64,000 bases of DNA, taken from assembly GCA_031472005.1 (NCBI GenBank), contig PZJY01000005.1, positions 1,612,001-1,676,000 of the forward strand. Direction: 5' to 3'. The position numbers and the translations under genes are program-made. Under the pieces are notes generated by a model, which saw only the letters and a program-made list of their open reading frames with translations, ran no database searches and was not told where the DNA came from. Shown here piece after piece: positions 1 through 12,678 of this stretch. This DNA comes from Tetracladium setigerum (lineage: Eukaryota; Ascomycota; Leotiomycetes; Helotiales). The stretch's first letter is position 1. Each line of letters starts with the position of its first letter.

Positions 1-602
1 CTGCTGTGTGGATCAAGCTTTATGAGATACTCATCGGCACAGCTCCTGGAGATTTGAAACTACCTAGATTTTTCGGTTGTGCTCCACACCATGTTTTTCT
101 TTCTACTCTGTACCCATTTTCCTTCTCTACCATTCTTCCTTGGCTTGCTGCTTAAAGGCTCCTCCAATCGGTACAAATTGTTGAAATGAATTCCTAGCGT
201 TGTCTCCAGCTTTCCACTGCTTTCTTCGGTCTTGTTTTGTCTTGGCACTATAGCTTCCCAAATTTGTGTATAATTCTTGAACTTAGCACAGCTTTGTACC
301 CCTTGAAAGATCCCAGGATCATGTGCTCTACAAGTTCTTTCGCCAGACATCAATCAATGTGTGGTTGGTAATGACCAACCTGAGCAAACTCCTGCAGCCT
401 CGTTGCAATCTTGTTTCTTGGCGCCTTTGCATGTAGTATTCTCTCTTTTCTCAAAATCTCCGTAGGCGCCTATCTTCCGTTCCATAACACTTATCTGTTA
501 ATTGCCCACTCGATTCTCCGCAAGTCGGGAAGCACGATATTTCCCTGTGAAAAATTTCTGCTCTACTGATACAAAAGTGTGTTGCCGACATAATTTCAAC
601 AC
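1..602. other. no gene recognised at left edge
   Basis: Short open frames occur on both strands, but none has a recognisable domain, a signal peptide or clear coding bias. It may hold the 3' end of a gene beyond the window or the promoter of the membrane-protein locus to the right. Confidence 0.4.
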
Positions 603-609
603 TTGAGCC

Positions 610-2773
610 TTGTATTTTCAGATCTTTGTAGTAAATCTGCTCGCTCCCAGTCATGTATTCTTGTGGGAGTCAGGTGGATTGCAGCCTTATCTACGACTCG
701 GTCACAATCGAAGTGCTTCCGGATATTGTTGGCATTGGGGTGCATCTCCCATTCTCCACATAAAACAGAGCAGAGAACAATCGCAGCTAACTACATTACA
801 GATATTGATAGCGTTTTTGGCGACTAGTTTATCAGCATTCTTACTGATAATATTTGCTTACCTAAAGCGATGATTTGACCTGGGTAGATCTTGGTTTCTT
901 GCAGAGATGGCACCTGTGCAAGCAATGTCGGAAGCGCTTCACGGCTATTGTTGAATCAAGATCTCCTGACCCGGACACATTTTGCAAGCATGTCAATCTA
1001 TTTCGGGATACAAGGCGTCGCAAAGCACTGGGCGCATTCCTAATCACATTGAGCGATCAACAATTAGTTGTGGGACCAGCCATCATGATTGCGGCTTTGT
1101 CACAACGCTGCCGATTAAGTTGCTATGAATGGTAAATGGTCAGAGATCTAGGAACTCTTGCTTCAATTGCGCATCTCGCAACTCTGACCACTCTTCGAGA
1201 CTATTTTCTGGCTAATACAGTTGTCAGAGATATTCGAGTGGTAGGGATGGTGATTAATCTTTGCTTGCTGATATATACTATCATTGTGGGGGAGGCTTCC
1301 GAACTGGTCCACAGCTCTGCTAAGATCCAGTGTGTCATGAATAATCTGTCAATTCTTGTATCTGATCCTGCAAGTTTCAGCTTAGCTCTTCTCTGGGTTA
1401 CCTTTCTACTGATACAGTACTCCTCGAGCATCAGTGCTTTGTATCATTTTGACTACAACCACAGCCTTCTCAAGAGCCGATGTTGTGACTCAAAGAAACA
1501 GCACCGCTTGAGCAAGTCAGATTTTGAGGACTGGTATGAAAACAAAATTTTGGAGTCAGTGTATCATCCCGAGAGCGATGCAAGACGAGAATTTTACTGG
1601 CTGCGAACAGTTAATAGTAATAACAATTGCTTTCGTCAATGGTTCACATTTACTGCCGTGCTTCACGACTTTCAGACCTCTCTTCTAGTTCGCCCGGAGG
1701 ACCTCTTGTTTAGCTGCTCATATGGAGTTGCGAAGATTATATCTACAAGAGTTAGGCCGCCTCGCATTGAAAATGATAGCAACGCAGTGGACTTTGGACA
1801 AATAGTCCCACTCTTCCTGCTTCTCATTCCCATTCTTGCTAGCGTCGAAGCGTACTGCGATGCAAATTTAGGTATGCCGATCGATCTAAAGAACCTAAAC
1901 ATGAACATTACTAATTATGTTTTAGCTCAAACCATCGACCCCCAGGTAGAGACTTCTACAACCCGAAATGGAAGCATGTTGACACTAATATTGATCCAGG
2001 AAGTAGTCACAACACCCAAGATCCAAAATGGTCTTGAAGCAAGCTCTTTGAAGAGACGGTCAAGATATGGAAAGTTGCAGCTTCGATCCGCAAGTCGAGG
2101 GCTGCTAGTTCCTAGGATGCAGGCTATCCAGGAAGATACTGCTAGTCCTGAGGCCCTGCAAGAGACGAGCCGTACTTTATCTAACCATTCAACCCCAGTC
2201 CCAAGGATCTCTATAAACGATCTAGGAGACGCGGCACTTCCTGGTACGCGAAGATTCACTAGAATTGGCCAAAGACTAGCCATTGTTTACAGTTGGCGGA
2301 ATGCCCAATCCTCGCTGGAAGGAATATTTTGGTTTGGTATAACAGTTTCCCTCTATGCAGGGATTGGCATGATATTCAGCCTCTACTATGCACTTCCATG
2401 GTTGGTTTGGTTTTCCATTCGTGGCGGTGTACGCTTTGTGGTTTACGTTAGATATTTCCACAATTTGCGGATAATGGCCAAAGAGTTGATGAAATCACTC
2501 GAAGGAGTGAATGAATCTCAAAGAGCCGAGATCTTGAAGGGAGCAATTGGCGAAAGCACCGCAGGCACTGAAGACTCCTCCATGTCAGTTGCGGGGGAAC
2601 CTGAAGGTGTTGGTAGATCATTTGATCCTAGACAAGGGCTTGAGATGGACGACCTCATACACCCGCCTTCGCGACACACATCTTGGTCGACGAACGTTGA
2701 TGTTTTCAATGAGTCCGAAGAGTTGAACCAACGGCCAAGGAGGATGGATACTGAGGCGAGGATAGGGCTGTGA
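610..2773 (+). pseudogene. multi-pass membrane protein of a fungal family, interrupted by an in-frame stop
   Basis: The clear part is the 545-codon frame from 1136 to 2773, with hydrophobic segments near residues 35-52, 78-97, 223-243 and 395-425 and a hydrophilic tail. Directly upstream in the same frame (875-1132) the peptide SDQQLVVGPAIMIA resembles the SDQQLVTGLAILIA-type motif that I recall from a family of uncharacterised ascomycete membrane proteins. That upstream frame ends YEW, then TAA at 1133-1135, then MVRDLGTLASIAHLATL. From memory of the family, the stop sits where a glutamine is usual, with no gap in the alignment. No GT-AG intron of workable size removes the stop. Further upstream the segment LIAFLATSLSAFLLIIFAYL (about 805-865) is in another frame, so the 5' end is also unresolved. 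Either the gene is decayed or the real start is Met-1136, giving a shortened protein. Function unknown. Confidence 0.55.
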
Positions 2774-3082
2774 AATGAGATGTTTAGGTTTATTTCATTT
2801 GACGCCGGCTCTTCGTCCTGAGAAAATCGATACAGGGACAGTACGCCAAGTGCGAGAAGAGAGTAAGGTTTTCGCGGATGGTTAGCTTCCATGTAAAAGC
2901 AAAACAAAGGACTTGTGATCTATCCTCTGAATACGACTTTCCCAACCTTTCAGAAAGAAAAGAAACAGTAGTCATCAGTCCCAAGTGTCACATGTTGTCA
3001 AAGTAACGTGAAAATTGATCGTACATATACAAGTGAACGCTAAATATCTTCTTTCCGCATCTATGGGTATCTTCCTCCCTCG

Positions 3083-6000
3083 CTACCTTCTCTCAGTCTC
3101 ACCCTCACTAATACTTCCCCTCGGACTATCCATATAACTCCCACTTCCACTACCACCTCCCCCACCAAAAACAACTCCAGGTTGTACACTTGGTCTCCGG
3201 CCTAAATACGGCATCGGCCCCCTCCTCCGCTCAACTTCAAAGGACTTGGACTACTATCTCTCCCCTTCAAATTCAAAATTCCAGGCGGCAAGCCCAAAGT
3301 CGGAATGTTATTGTCACCCACGCTCATACCACCCACCATCCTTCCACCCGGCATCTGCGGCGGCGTAGCGCTTGGTGGCGTGGCTCTCTCTAAAACCTCT
3401 TTATAAAACGCCTCCAATGCCGTGGCATCCCTGCAAAAAGCTTGTAGTTCATTCTTGATTGACTCGGGCGTTATTGCAGATTGCGCTATGCGCGGGTTTG
3501 GATGGGAGTAGGAACTAAGACCTAAAACGTCTGCTGAAGTGGGTTTAAGAATTGGCGAGAATGATGTGGCAACGGGACGGATGGCGGGAGATTGTACTGG
3601 CGTCGCAGTCTTGTTGTCTAGATATGTAGATGAGGACATTCTATGTGAGTGTTCGGTTTTGATGTGTTCCCTGACAGCCGTCGTACGATTGTTGAACAAT
3701 CGATTAGCCAGGAGGAGAAAGTCGCCATCGTCTGTAATCTGCGCCAATACAACACCAGATCGATGAATATACTGCGTGTATTTGAAATCCGGTTTACCCC
3801 AACTGTAGGTCACATCTACATTTGAGGGGAAATTTTGGGCAGCTTCAATATCCAGAACGAAATTATGGCGTTTCATAATGGCTTTGTGGTAGTAATGTCG
3901 ACTCGCATTCGTAGTTTGTGCTTGGGGACCAAAAGAAGAAGCGTCGAAATAGGTCAAAGGTTGTACAGTAGGTGGTTGGAGCGCTAGGGGAATGATGTAA
4001 GGGCTTCGAAAGGGATGGACGGAAGTTATCGAGCAGGCCTCTCCTATGGGAGCTTCGACTAGACGGAGGCCGTATCTGTCAGCAGTTGCAGCCCAGGAGG
4101 CAAGGGCGTCCTCAATTAGCTTTGCAGTGACAGACATCCAGTCTATGCGGATGTGGTAGCAATTATCGGGGTTATGGAGTCTGTCGTAGTGAAGGTTAAT
4201 GCGCTCGGGCGGTACGAGCGTTTGCGGTGGTCAACATCGTATTTCATTACTTTGCTGAGGGCGACTTTTGGTTTTTTGAGGTTATTGTTTGCGCTGGAGA
4301 TGGTGGGTGTGGTAGTTCCAGAGTCGGAGGACTTTTCATCGTGGGTCGAGCTGGATCGTGATGGCTCCGGCCTTGGAGAATCGGAAGATAGTGGCGTAGA
4401 TGGAACAGAGTTATCTCGTCTTTTTTGTGCAAACCAACCACTTCTACTCTCCGGTCGTAACTTTGCATAGTCACCTGCGACCTGGTAAAAGTATTGCCCA
4501 TCTCGGAAGGGATGGCGTTTCTCAACGTGAACGAAGATTCCAATATCCTTTTCTTTCTCCTTCATTGGCTCATACTCTCGAATTCGATGTAGCTCATCCT
4601 TGACCATCAACTCATTCCCAAATTTAACAGCTTCCTCTCGTGTATGGATATCTTCGAAATTTTCGAGAAGCCAAGTCGTCATGTCTAACCCGATGAAACA
4701 ATTGTAATGCAGCCTCAAGTGCCATCGTCGATTTTGAACGCGAACTCCGCCCTTTTCAACAGGTCCTTGTATTGCCTCTGCGAGCGCAGCGATGTCAAGT
4801 TTGTTTCGCCTGAAGTGCTCTTTTTCAATCAACTGACCCCGTCGATAACCAGCTTCTCCAGTTTCAAGCAAAGGAAGTGTTTCTAATTCAGCAGAAACTA
4901 CCACAGAAGGATCCTCAGTTTTATAAACGATATCCAGTGGATTTGGATCTTTATTCTTTAGCGAGGCAGGTGTCTGAGCACCCCGTTCTGAAGCTGTCAC
5001 AATTCTGTGTCGTTGCCAAATCTGAGTGAGCTTCTTGATACCTTCGAGTCTGATTTCTTCCTCGTTATCTTCGCCTTGGGTTCTGTGCAATTGAGTAGGA
5101 CGTTGGACTGGTATCAAAACATAACGAGCACGCCAGAATCGGAGGTTTTCTGACATTTCTTCATCGAAGCCAGCAATATAAGCGTCAACATAGTTCCAGT
5201 TGTATTCTTCCCTTGACTTGCCCAGAATAATCTTTCGAGAGTCGTACTTCAGAGACAGTGTTGTTCGAATGGCGGGATTATAAATCGCCGGCACGACAGA
5301 GCTGGGAAACGCTACAGTTGAGGCGGTGGGCTTTCGTACAAACATATTGACCTCGACTTCGCTTTCATTGACACACGATAGCTGGTGGATTATATTCCCC
5401 AAAGACATGAATACACTGGCCCCTTCCTCTGCGATGTGGTCTCGATTGAAAACATTGGCGATTTTCAGCGATTTCTGGCCGAATGCCTCAGCCACTGCTG
5501 GGCCAACAACAATCTGGAATCCATGGGATAATCGAAGACCAATTAACTCGCGAAGGAATTCTTCTCTTGACTTCGGTTCTTCGCTCAAGTCTTCTTCCGA
5601 GTTTGGGGAGATGATGTAGGGTTTCTGTTGATACTCTGTTTCCAGTTGATGCTTTGTAGGGAAATCATCAGTTGTCAAGGGAACAGAGGCAGGACAGCAC
5701 AACGACTTCCACTTCATCGTTCTTGCATGTATCTGTTTTGGGAAAACATGCTGCCAGCGTCGGAACTGCCCTCGCATATCGGTTTCTGCAGGGTTGGAAG
5801 GATTCAATACAGTGAGCCAAGGAGACAGAGCCGTCGTGGGAGACAAGGTTGCTGGAAGCTCAGGAACAGCACCAGCCAATAGCTTCGAATTGTACAACTT
5901 TTGAGTGTCATCTGGCCGCATAGACTGCAACATATGGCTGTGCTCCGAGCTAATTTGTCGATTCTCATACAACGAGCCAAGCACAGACCGGGACTTAAAT

Positions 6001-8859
6001 TGATTCGTAGAGTCTAGTGACTGAAGAGCGCTCTTGATTGTCATGGGCCGACTGGGAGTCTTTTCGCTGTCTGTAGCCTCGATCCTAGCTTTAGCGTCAG
6101 GCTTTTCAGATCTGGGTCTTGTATCGCTTTGTGAAGATGAGGGTCTGTCTGGAGTTCTGGCCCCACCGAAAATGTGACTCTTTATTGAGCTCGCTCGGCT
6201 AGGCTCTGCGACTTTATTTGTCGAAGCTGGTACTGTTGCGTTTGCGTGCTCGATTTGGATCTCTGCCATTGCTACTTTAGGCGCAGCAAGATTGAAGCCG
6301 TGTTTACCAAGGCTGATTTGGCGTGAAAACTTAGCAGGTCTTATAACTGGTGCTATGATGGGCTTGACGCTCATGGTGCTGCCGATACTAATTTTCCGAG
6401 TCCTGGGGATTTCTTCATCTTGAGAATCTAATCTCTTCCGGCTAGACACCGACGTAGCCATGAGAGTTGCCCCTTCGGTGTCCTTGATTCATCAGTATAG
6501 GATGTTCCAAATAATTTAGGATCTTCTGAGAGGAGACGCCGGGCTGCTTCTTCACTTCCAGTTTTGAAATACTTGGAGCTTTCCCCATCTCGTCCCATCC
6601 TCGGGTTAGTATCTAGCTGTGATTTAGCAAGATCGAAAGCTTCTAGCACTTTTATGAAGCCTTTGAAATCCTGAGAGGTATGGCGATCGGTGAGAGGTTT
6701 GGATGGGCCACCAACAAACTCTGTGAAGGCAGAGTATGGTTTATTCCTATCAAGCACAGTTCCTTGATCAGGGCGCCTCCTGGAAATACTTGGAACCTGT
6801 CGATCCCCAGTAATCATCATTGGGAAAAGTGTTTCATGCTGCAGCGGCGTGATGGAAATTTCTGATACCCCATTCTCCATCACACTTGCCATCTCCATTT
6901 CATACATTTTGCAGCGAATGGCAAAATCTCTCTTCCTCTGTGAGCCCATATTTCGGAGAAACTGACGACTGACCTTTACAGAGGAATTGCCAGTTACCAT
7001 TTCCTGTGATGCCCCAGTCCAAAAAGATACATCGACCCAGTGGGGAATTGCATACGACCATTCACTGGGCGGGGCTTGTGGCACAATTGATCCATGCCGT
7101 TGTCGTTCTGAGTGTGAACCTTTGGAGGGAGAGAGGGATTCCGCCATTGATGAAAAGCTGGAACCAAAGGTCGGGTGATTCTGTCGAGGTGTGCTCTCCT
7201 CGCTATGAACGGATCTGAATTGGAGCACCTCCTGAAACGTGCCATACTCAGGGTTTCGATATCGAAAAAGCGGCACTGAGTGAAGAGGTAGCTTTGGAAG
7301 GCAGACTAGATCAATTCCAATCCCGTTGCCTATCAAATTCTCCGTTGTCATCCGCAGCGTCTCATAATCTACCTCAAATAATCCAGCGCATGGTGTGATC
7401 ACAACAATCGAGATTCCCGTTCGCATGAGATCGCGATCAATGTAGTCGTGGGCGAATTGCGAGGATGCAAGATTGATTGCTTCTAGCACATTACCATACA
7501 TCGCAAGAGAAGGCTCGGCCTCTATACGCGCTCCCAGCGGTGCTCTAGCTATCTCATCGGTTGTCTGCGGACCGGATGCATTTACAATTCCAATCCGATG
7601 AAGCGAGATATCTCGACGGAAGAATTTGAATTCTCGTTTCAAATTATAGAGAATGGTCGTCCAAGATCCACTAGCCATCTCACTCACAACGACGCGATAG
7701 AAGTCTTTGTAGGGCTTTTTACTGCCTGTCGTTTGAACGCCGGTATGATAGCTACTATCATATCCACTTGAACCAAGTTCGGAGGCAATTCCTGTCTCAT
7801 ACTCGACTCGAGTGAAGAGAACAATACTGACTAGATGTTTTGCCTTCGAGGCGGCCCATTTCTTGAACAAAGCAGGCAGAAAGCCATTGACTACTTTATT
7901 GAACATGATCTCACCGGATCCCTCGGAATCGAAGTCCCACATCTCTCTTGACATCTGGACAAATAGAACATATCGTGCAGATTCGCTTCGAAAGATGGGC
8001 TTGGTGTCCGTCGTGAAGAAGGCAGACTGAACCTTCTTACCAGCAATATAGACAGCAGTCACTTGAACTTTTATGGTACCCATGAATACGACTTTCTGGC
8101 CTTTGTAAACGGTCTTGTTGCTAAGCTCGTGGACGGCCAGTCTCCACATATCCGATCTCGCGAGGTATTCGTCTTTGAAGGCCATTTCGACGTGAGATGC
8201 AGAACATTCATTCAAATCAGCCTTTGGAAAGTATTAGCTTTGCTCAGTAACGAGGTTTAAAGGGAAACGCCTACCGTTGATAAGAAGACACTAGATCTGT
8301 GCTTCAAGCAAAATACGTCCGCAATATGTTTCGCAACGGATACCTCAAGATTAGGATGCTTCGCCTTCATTTCCTGGGACATATCTCGAACCAGAAATAA
8401 GTAGCGCTTCCCAAGGTTGCCATCATGTTTCCAATCGCTGGTTGGGCCGGCCGATACTGGGCTTTTGGGAGTGGAAGTGCTCCTTTCCCTCGGAGCTCCA
8501 GCTGATAGAGTATCTGATTCATGCATTGAGCCTTGTCTCTTCTCCTGGAAGTCCCGGACGTTGGTTTCCGTCTTCGAGCCGATAATAGCCATGGCTTCTC
8601 CAGCCTTCACGTCTGGAAAGAGACTCAGGTTGAGGACCACCTCGTCCTTCGAGAAGCTATCATCGTGCACCCATAGCACACATTTCCTCTCGACGGCCAA
8701 TGTCGGAGGGATTGGATCGTGTTGAATGGTCCCTGTGTCCGAGTTTATGCTTACAGGTCGACTATTGTAGGGAGTGTCTGAGCCACTATTGCTCACTTGT
8801 CGCAAGTGGGAGGTCCTCTGGGGACCTCGCCACGGTGTTGCTGGCAGGCCGGCAGACAT
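3083..8859 (-). CDS. IML1: Iml1/DEPDC5-like GATOR1 (SEACIT) subunit; three apparent one-base frameshifts
   Basis: Iml1 (DEPDC5 in animals) is the GAP-complex subunit that turns off Gtr1/RagA at the vacuole and so restrains TORC1 when amino acids are short. The start is ATG 8859 (MSAGLPATPWRG); a 53-bp intron (8222-8274) follows codon 195, and the rest is one long exon. The N-terminal IML1 domain covers roughly the first 400 residues. A DEP domain lies at about 4480-4760, recognisable from WHLRLHYNCFIGLDMTTWLL and the ending HPFRDGQYFYQVAGDYA. Reading is open in three successive frames. The frame changes near 6430 (LAGRD then LDSQDEE), near 4208 (SYRP then ERINLHYD) and near 3220 (SGGGG then PMPYLGRRPS). 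Each needs one added base, and no intron explains them. With the shifts ignored, the protein would be about 1,908 aa, ending at TAG 3083-3085; taken literally it is broken. It is divergent from URB1. Confidence 0.9.
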
Positions 8860-9199
8860 TGGAAGCAAATGCCTGGTGGCTGGGTATTGAGCGCTATATC
8901 ATTTTTGATCGTGGACGAATTCAAACCTTCACGATGCCTGGAGTGAAGGGACAGATAGGTTGAGGTTGAACCTGCATGTGAATTGGATATCAAGCTGAAG
9001 CTCAAGCTCAAGGTCAAGGTATAATGCCAAGCTATCTCTGCCAGCCGGGGCCGCCTCGATTTCGCCTGACTAGGGTTAGCGCGGGGACCATCGGATTTTG
9101 TGAAGCATTTTGCCGATCAAAAATTATGACAATATCAACATGCGAAGGTGGAAAGTCACTAGACAGCTCAAAACTCTCTCCACCCACGCCTAATTGAAG
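8860..9199. promoter_or_regulatory. shared divergent promoter of IML1 and URB1
   Basis: Only 340 bp separate the ATG of IML1 (minus strand) from the ATG of URB1 (plus strand), so both promoters and both 5' leaders must lie here or overlap. I see no certain TATA box or named binding site. The stretch from 8990 to 9020 repeats CTCAAGCTCAAG-like units (AAGCTGAAGCTCAAGCTCAAGG). Confidence 0.6.
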
Positions 9200-12100
9200 A
9201 TGGGGAAACGAAGCGCTGAAGAGGTGGAGGACGGAAACGAAGCATATCTCAAGCGCCAAAAAATATCAAATGCCAAATCTACCGGCGCAAATACAACAAC
9301 CACTGAAGAATTTCGTTCGGGCAGACAACTTCGACAGTCACTGGCGTTTGATCAGGATGCAGGTCGTGCAAAGCAAGGTAGGAAAAGTGTAGTTATATTA
9401 CGGAGTATGGCTAACTTTTGAAAGGCATCCAATCCTTCAAAGCCTTTCTCGACGCGTTCTCGACCACCGGCTCGGAGAACAGTGCTCGCATTGCCATTCT
9501 CACCGAATACCTTGACTCTCAAGTACCCGCGGATGATGAAGACAAAACTGCCGTCTTCTTGACGGATATTATGCAAACTTGGAGTTATGCTTCCCAATCC
9601 AATAATGACGGATTGTTATCGGCAGTACCAGCCATCCTTGCTCTCCTTCTACGAACCATATCTAGCATTCTCGAGCTTTCAGCACATGGATTAAGACTAG
9701 GCCGGACGTTACTCCAGAAGAGACAATTGGAATTGATAGTGAGAGGCTTAAAGTCAAACAAGACTAGGGAATTTTTGATTTCTCCAGTATTGAGGCTGTT
9801 GAGAGAGGTTACTCTTTTCGATGGAGGGACTTTGGCAAAGCAGGTCTTCCGCGCCAGGGACCAGGTCTTCCAGAATCTACCGCGAAACCTAAACTTGCGA
9901 TACACGGGAGAAGATGTCGAAGACAGGAAGCGTCCATCAGTACGTACGAATGCCACCAGATTCCTCCTTTCGCTATTGAAATTCCTGCCCGCGGATTCGA
10001 AGAAAGAGCTTCTAAACCAGCGGGATATTGTGTCTGCCCTCACGAAAGAACTGAAGGATGATCCACCCTTTATGGTTCGCGATATTTTGGATACTCTCAA
10101 AGTTTCCATTCTACAGGACGAAGCTCTTCCGAGAGAATCTAAAACCAGGATTATCAATGCCCAGCTACTTTCACGAATTTCTATGCTTTACCGTTATGAT
10201 CAACAGGACGTTGAGGTGTCGGAGAAGATTAAATCCGTGGACTCCATCGCACACGAATTCCTGGTTCTAGCCTGCACATCCCCGTCAATTGGTGTTCTAA
10301 ACCGACAAGCAGGATTTTATCCTCGCGGCGTTGATCCAGATGAAATTCATGACGCTGATCTGGAAAATAAGTACATCGACCTGGGACTGGACAGTATAGA
10401 ATGGATGGATAAGTATACCGAGAAGGTACCAGTTAGAAACACCATCCTCTCCGAATTCATCCAGAATCTGCGGCCATGGTCACATAAAAAGCAGAGCGAG
10501 TTGTTGTTATCGGTCTTGGAAGCTGCTCCCGAATTAGTTGCAGAGTACTTTTACGGCAAGAAAACTTTCTCATTCGACCCAAAACTGACGGCTACCTGGA
10601 TTGGATACTCGGCCCTGATATTTTCGTCTATTCAGCTTCCTGTACCCCAGTTCTTTGGCCACCAAGAAGGATATGCGAGGCTTCCTCCACCAACTGCAAT
10701 TGTTCTTGAGAACATCCTTCCATTGCCGCTTACCCCAAAGGTGTTAAGGGCCTGTTTACTAAATGAGCAGAGCTTGATTACTTTCTTCGCTGTTCGCATT
10801 CTATGCATTGCATTCGCCAAGTTGAAGACTATTCTGAGGATGTATCGTGAGGCATCAAGTGGTCCAAAATCTCTGTGGAGTCAAGCGGCGGAGAGGCTGA
10901 CGAACGAATTCTGTGAGAGATGCCCATCAATGAAAGATGTGATTTTCGCTTTCCGAAAGATGTCAGACTCCGACCTACTGCAGCGGGAAGCCTGTACCAA
11001 ACTTTTTGTTTTATATTACGAGGTGGCTCCGCGTGTTGCTTTGGAGGCAAAATTTGACGTCTCGGAAGCTCTAGCGAAGGCCTTGAGTGCCCTCGACACA
11101 CAATCTCTTACTCCAGAGGATCGTGCTATACGAGTAATGGAGTTAGAGAATCTCTTCCAATTTGCACACTTTTCTCCGGGTATGAAATGGTTTGGGAAGA
11201 TGCCGGGTTTTGAGCTGTCTCCTTTCACGACGATGTTAAAGTTGTCAACTGAAGCCCCTCAGGATATCCCGTTGCTAAAATTACGGTCTGTCCTTGCATC
11301 GGTGGTGGTTGAAAACGAGATCCTACAAAGCCAGACCTCGATATCAGCACTAGATGCTTTCTTTCTAAGCTTGCGCTCCTTGCGAGGTATTGCAGACACT
11401 TCCGCAGTATATCAATATATCGACAATTGCGCTTCTAGGTGCGCCTCGAAGCCAGTCAACTATGTTTTTGCGTTGGAAGACACACAGGCCGAGGTCCATG
11501 AATCCGAAAAGAAGAAATCGGCCATTAGCCTCTTGACTTTGGCCATGGTTGAGCAGTGGCCATTCTTATTGAAGTCTGCAACAGAAGTGGAGCTGGAAAA
11601 TGCATCCCAATTCCTCGGTCAACATCTAGCCAGGTCTATCAAGATCAAGGAGGACAAGAAGGTTGTCAAATCCTTGATTAAACAGGTCATTTCAGCAAGC
11701 CCGAGTGGCAGTTCTGTCCGAACAACCCTCGAGAGCGCTCAAGGCCTAGTCGATGATATCGAGGTCCCTGAAGAAGGGGTTAAAATTCAAGATGTCGAAA
11801 GAAGAGTCAAGGGTAGTCAGCCATCTGCCGAGGAGAAGGACAAAATTACACATTCTTTGCTCGCGGACTCAAAATCGAAGAAAGAAGATGCCACTTCCCT
11901 TACGAAATGGACAATCAAGGAAATTGACGAGGTTATTGAAGGTGGTCTCGCTTCTTCCCTCATCATGCTTCTATCGTCTGAGCATCTTAGCATTCGAAAA
12001 GAGGCAGTGATCAATATCGTCAAGCTTGCTGCGAAGATCAAAGAGTCCACCTTCGAAGAGAAGGACCAAATATGGCTGTTGCTCTCCGAAGTTAGTGAGA

Positions 12101-12678
12101 CCGCGAAGAAAATCATCAGCTCCGAACCTTTACCCACAATCATCTCCGCTTTCGCTTCACACGCGATACCTGTATTGCTCGATCCTCTGCACTGTCTCTA
12201 TGGAAAGATTAACAAGTTCCTTTCACAGGGACCTACGTGGGACGTTGCCAAAATCCCGATTATGTACAAGGTTCTCGATGAAGCACCCACTATAGATGAC
12301 TCTCACTACACTGAGATGAACTGGTTGCTCATGTACATGCTTGCCGGTCTGCGAACCGAGGATGACATGGGAATTTTCCGCAAACGACGAGTCTTTGAGA
12401 AGCTGTTCTCCGTCTACAATAACCCATATCTTGGGGCTGGCTTGAGGGAGAAGATTTTGAGGTTGCTATTTAGAGCTACTACAATCGAGGGAGGAAGCAC
12501 AACCCTGATCACGAGGTTTAGTGCCATGACTTGGCTACAGGCTCAGGTAGCGCTCGGAGGGGGAATGCCGTTGAAGGTATTGCTGGAGAAGATATTTGAG
12601 ACATCGGAGACGAAGAGGGTGGGCAAATGGAGTCATGGTGGAGTTAAAGGTGTCGTTGAAAATACATTGGCGTTATGA
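9200..12678 (+). CDS. URB1: Urb1/Npa1-like nucleolar pre-60S ribosome assembly factor
   Basis: Urb1 (Npa1) is a large nucleolar scaffold of early pre-60S particles, acting with Dbp6, Rsa3 and Nop8. Exon 1 (9200-9377) encodes a basic start, MGKRSAEEVEDGNEAYLKRQK, likely a nuclear signal. A 47-bp intron (9378-9424) with CTAAC near its 3' end joins it to a long exon, giving about 1,143 aa. The Npa1 N-terminal region begins GIQSFKAFLDAFSTT and is alpha-helical, repeat-like throughout. The C-terminal part (YNNPYLGAGLREKILRLLFRATTIEGGSTTLITRFSAMTWL) matches the NopRA1-type end of the family. The yeast protein is longer (about 1,760 aa), so this is a compact filamentous-fungus form. No frameshift is seen. 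It shares a promoter with IML1. Confidence 0.85.

Noticed and set aside
4153..5882. Several plus-strand frames of 67-105 aa
   Set aside because: They are antisense shadows of IML1 coding sequence.
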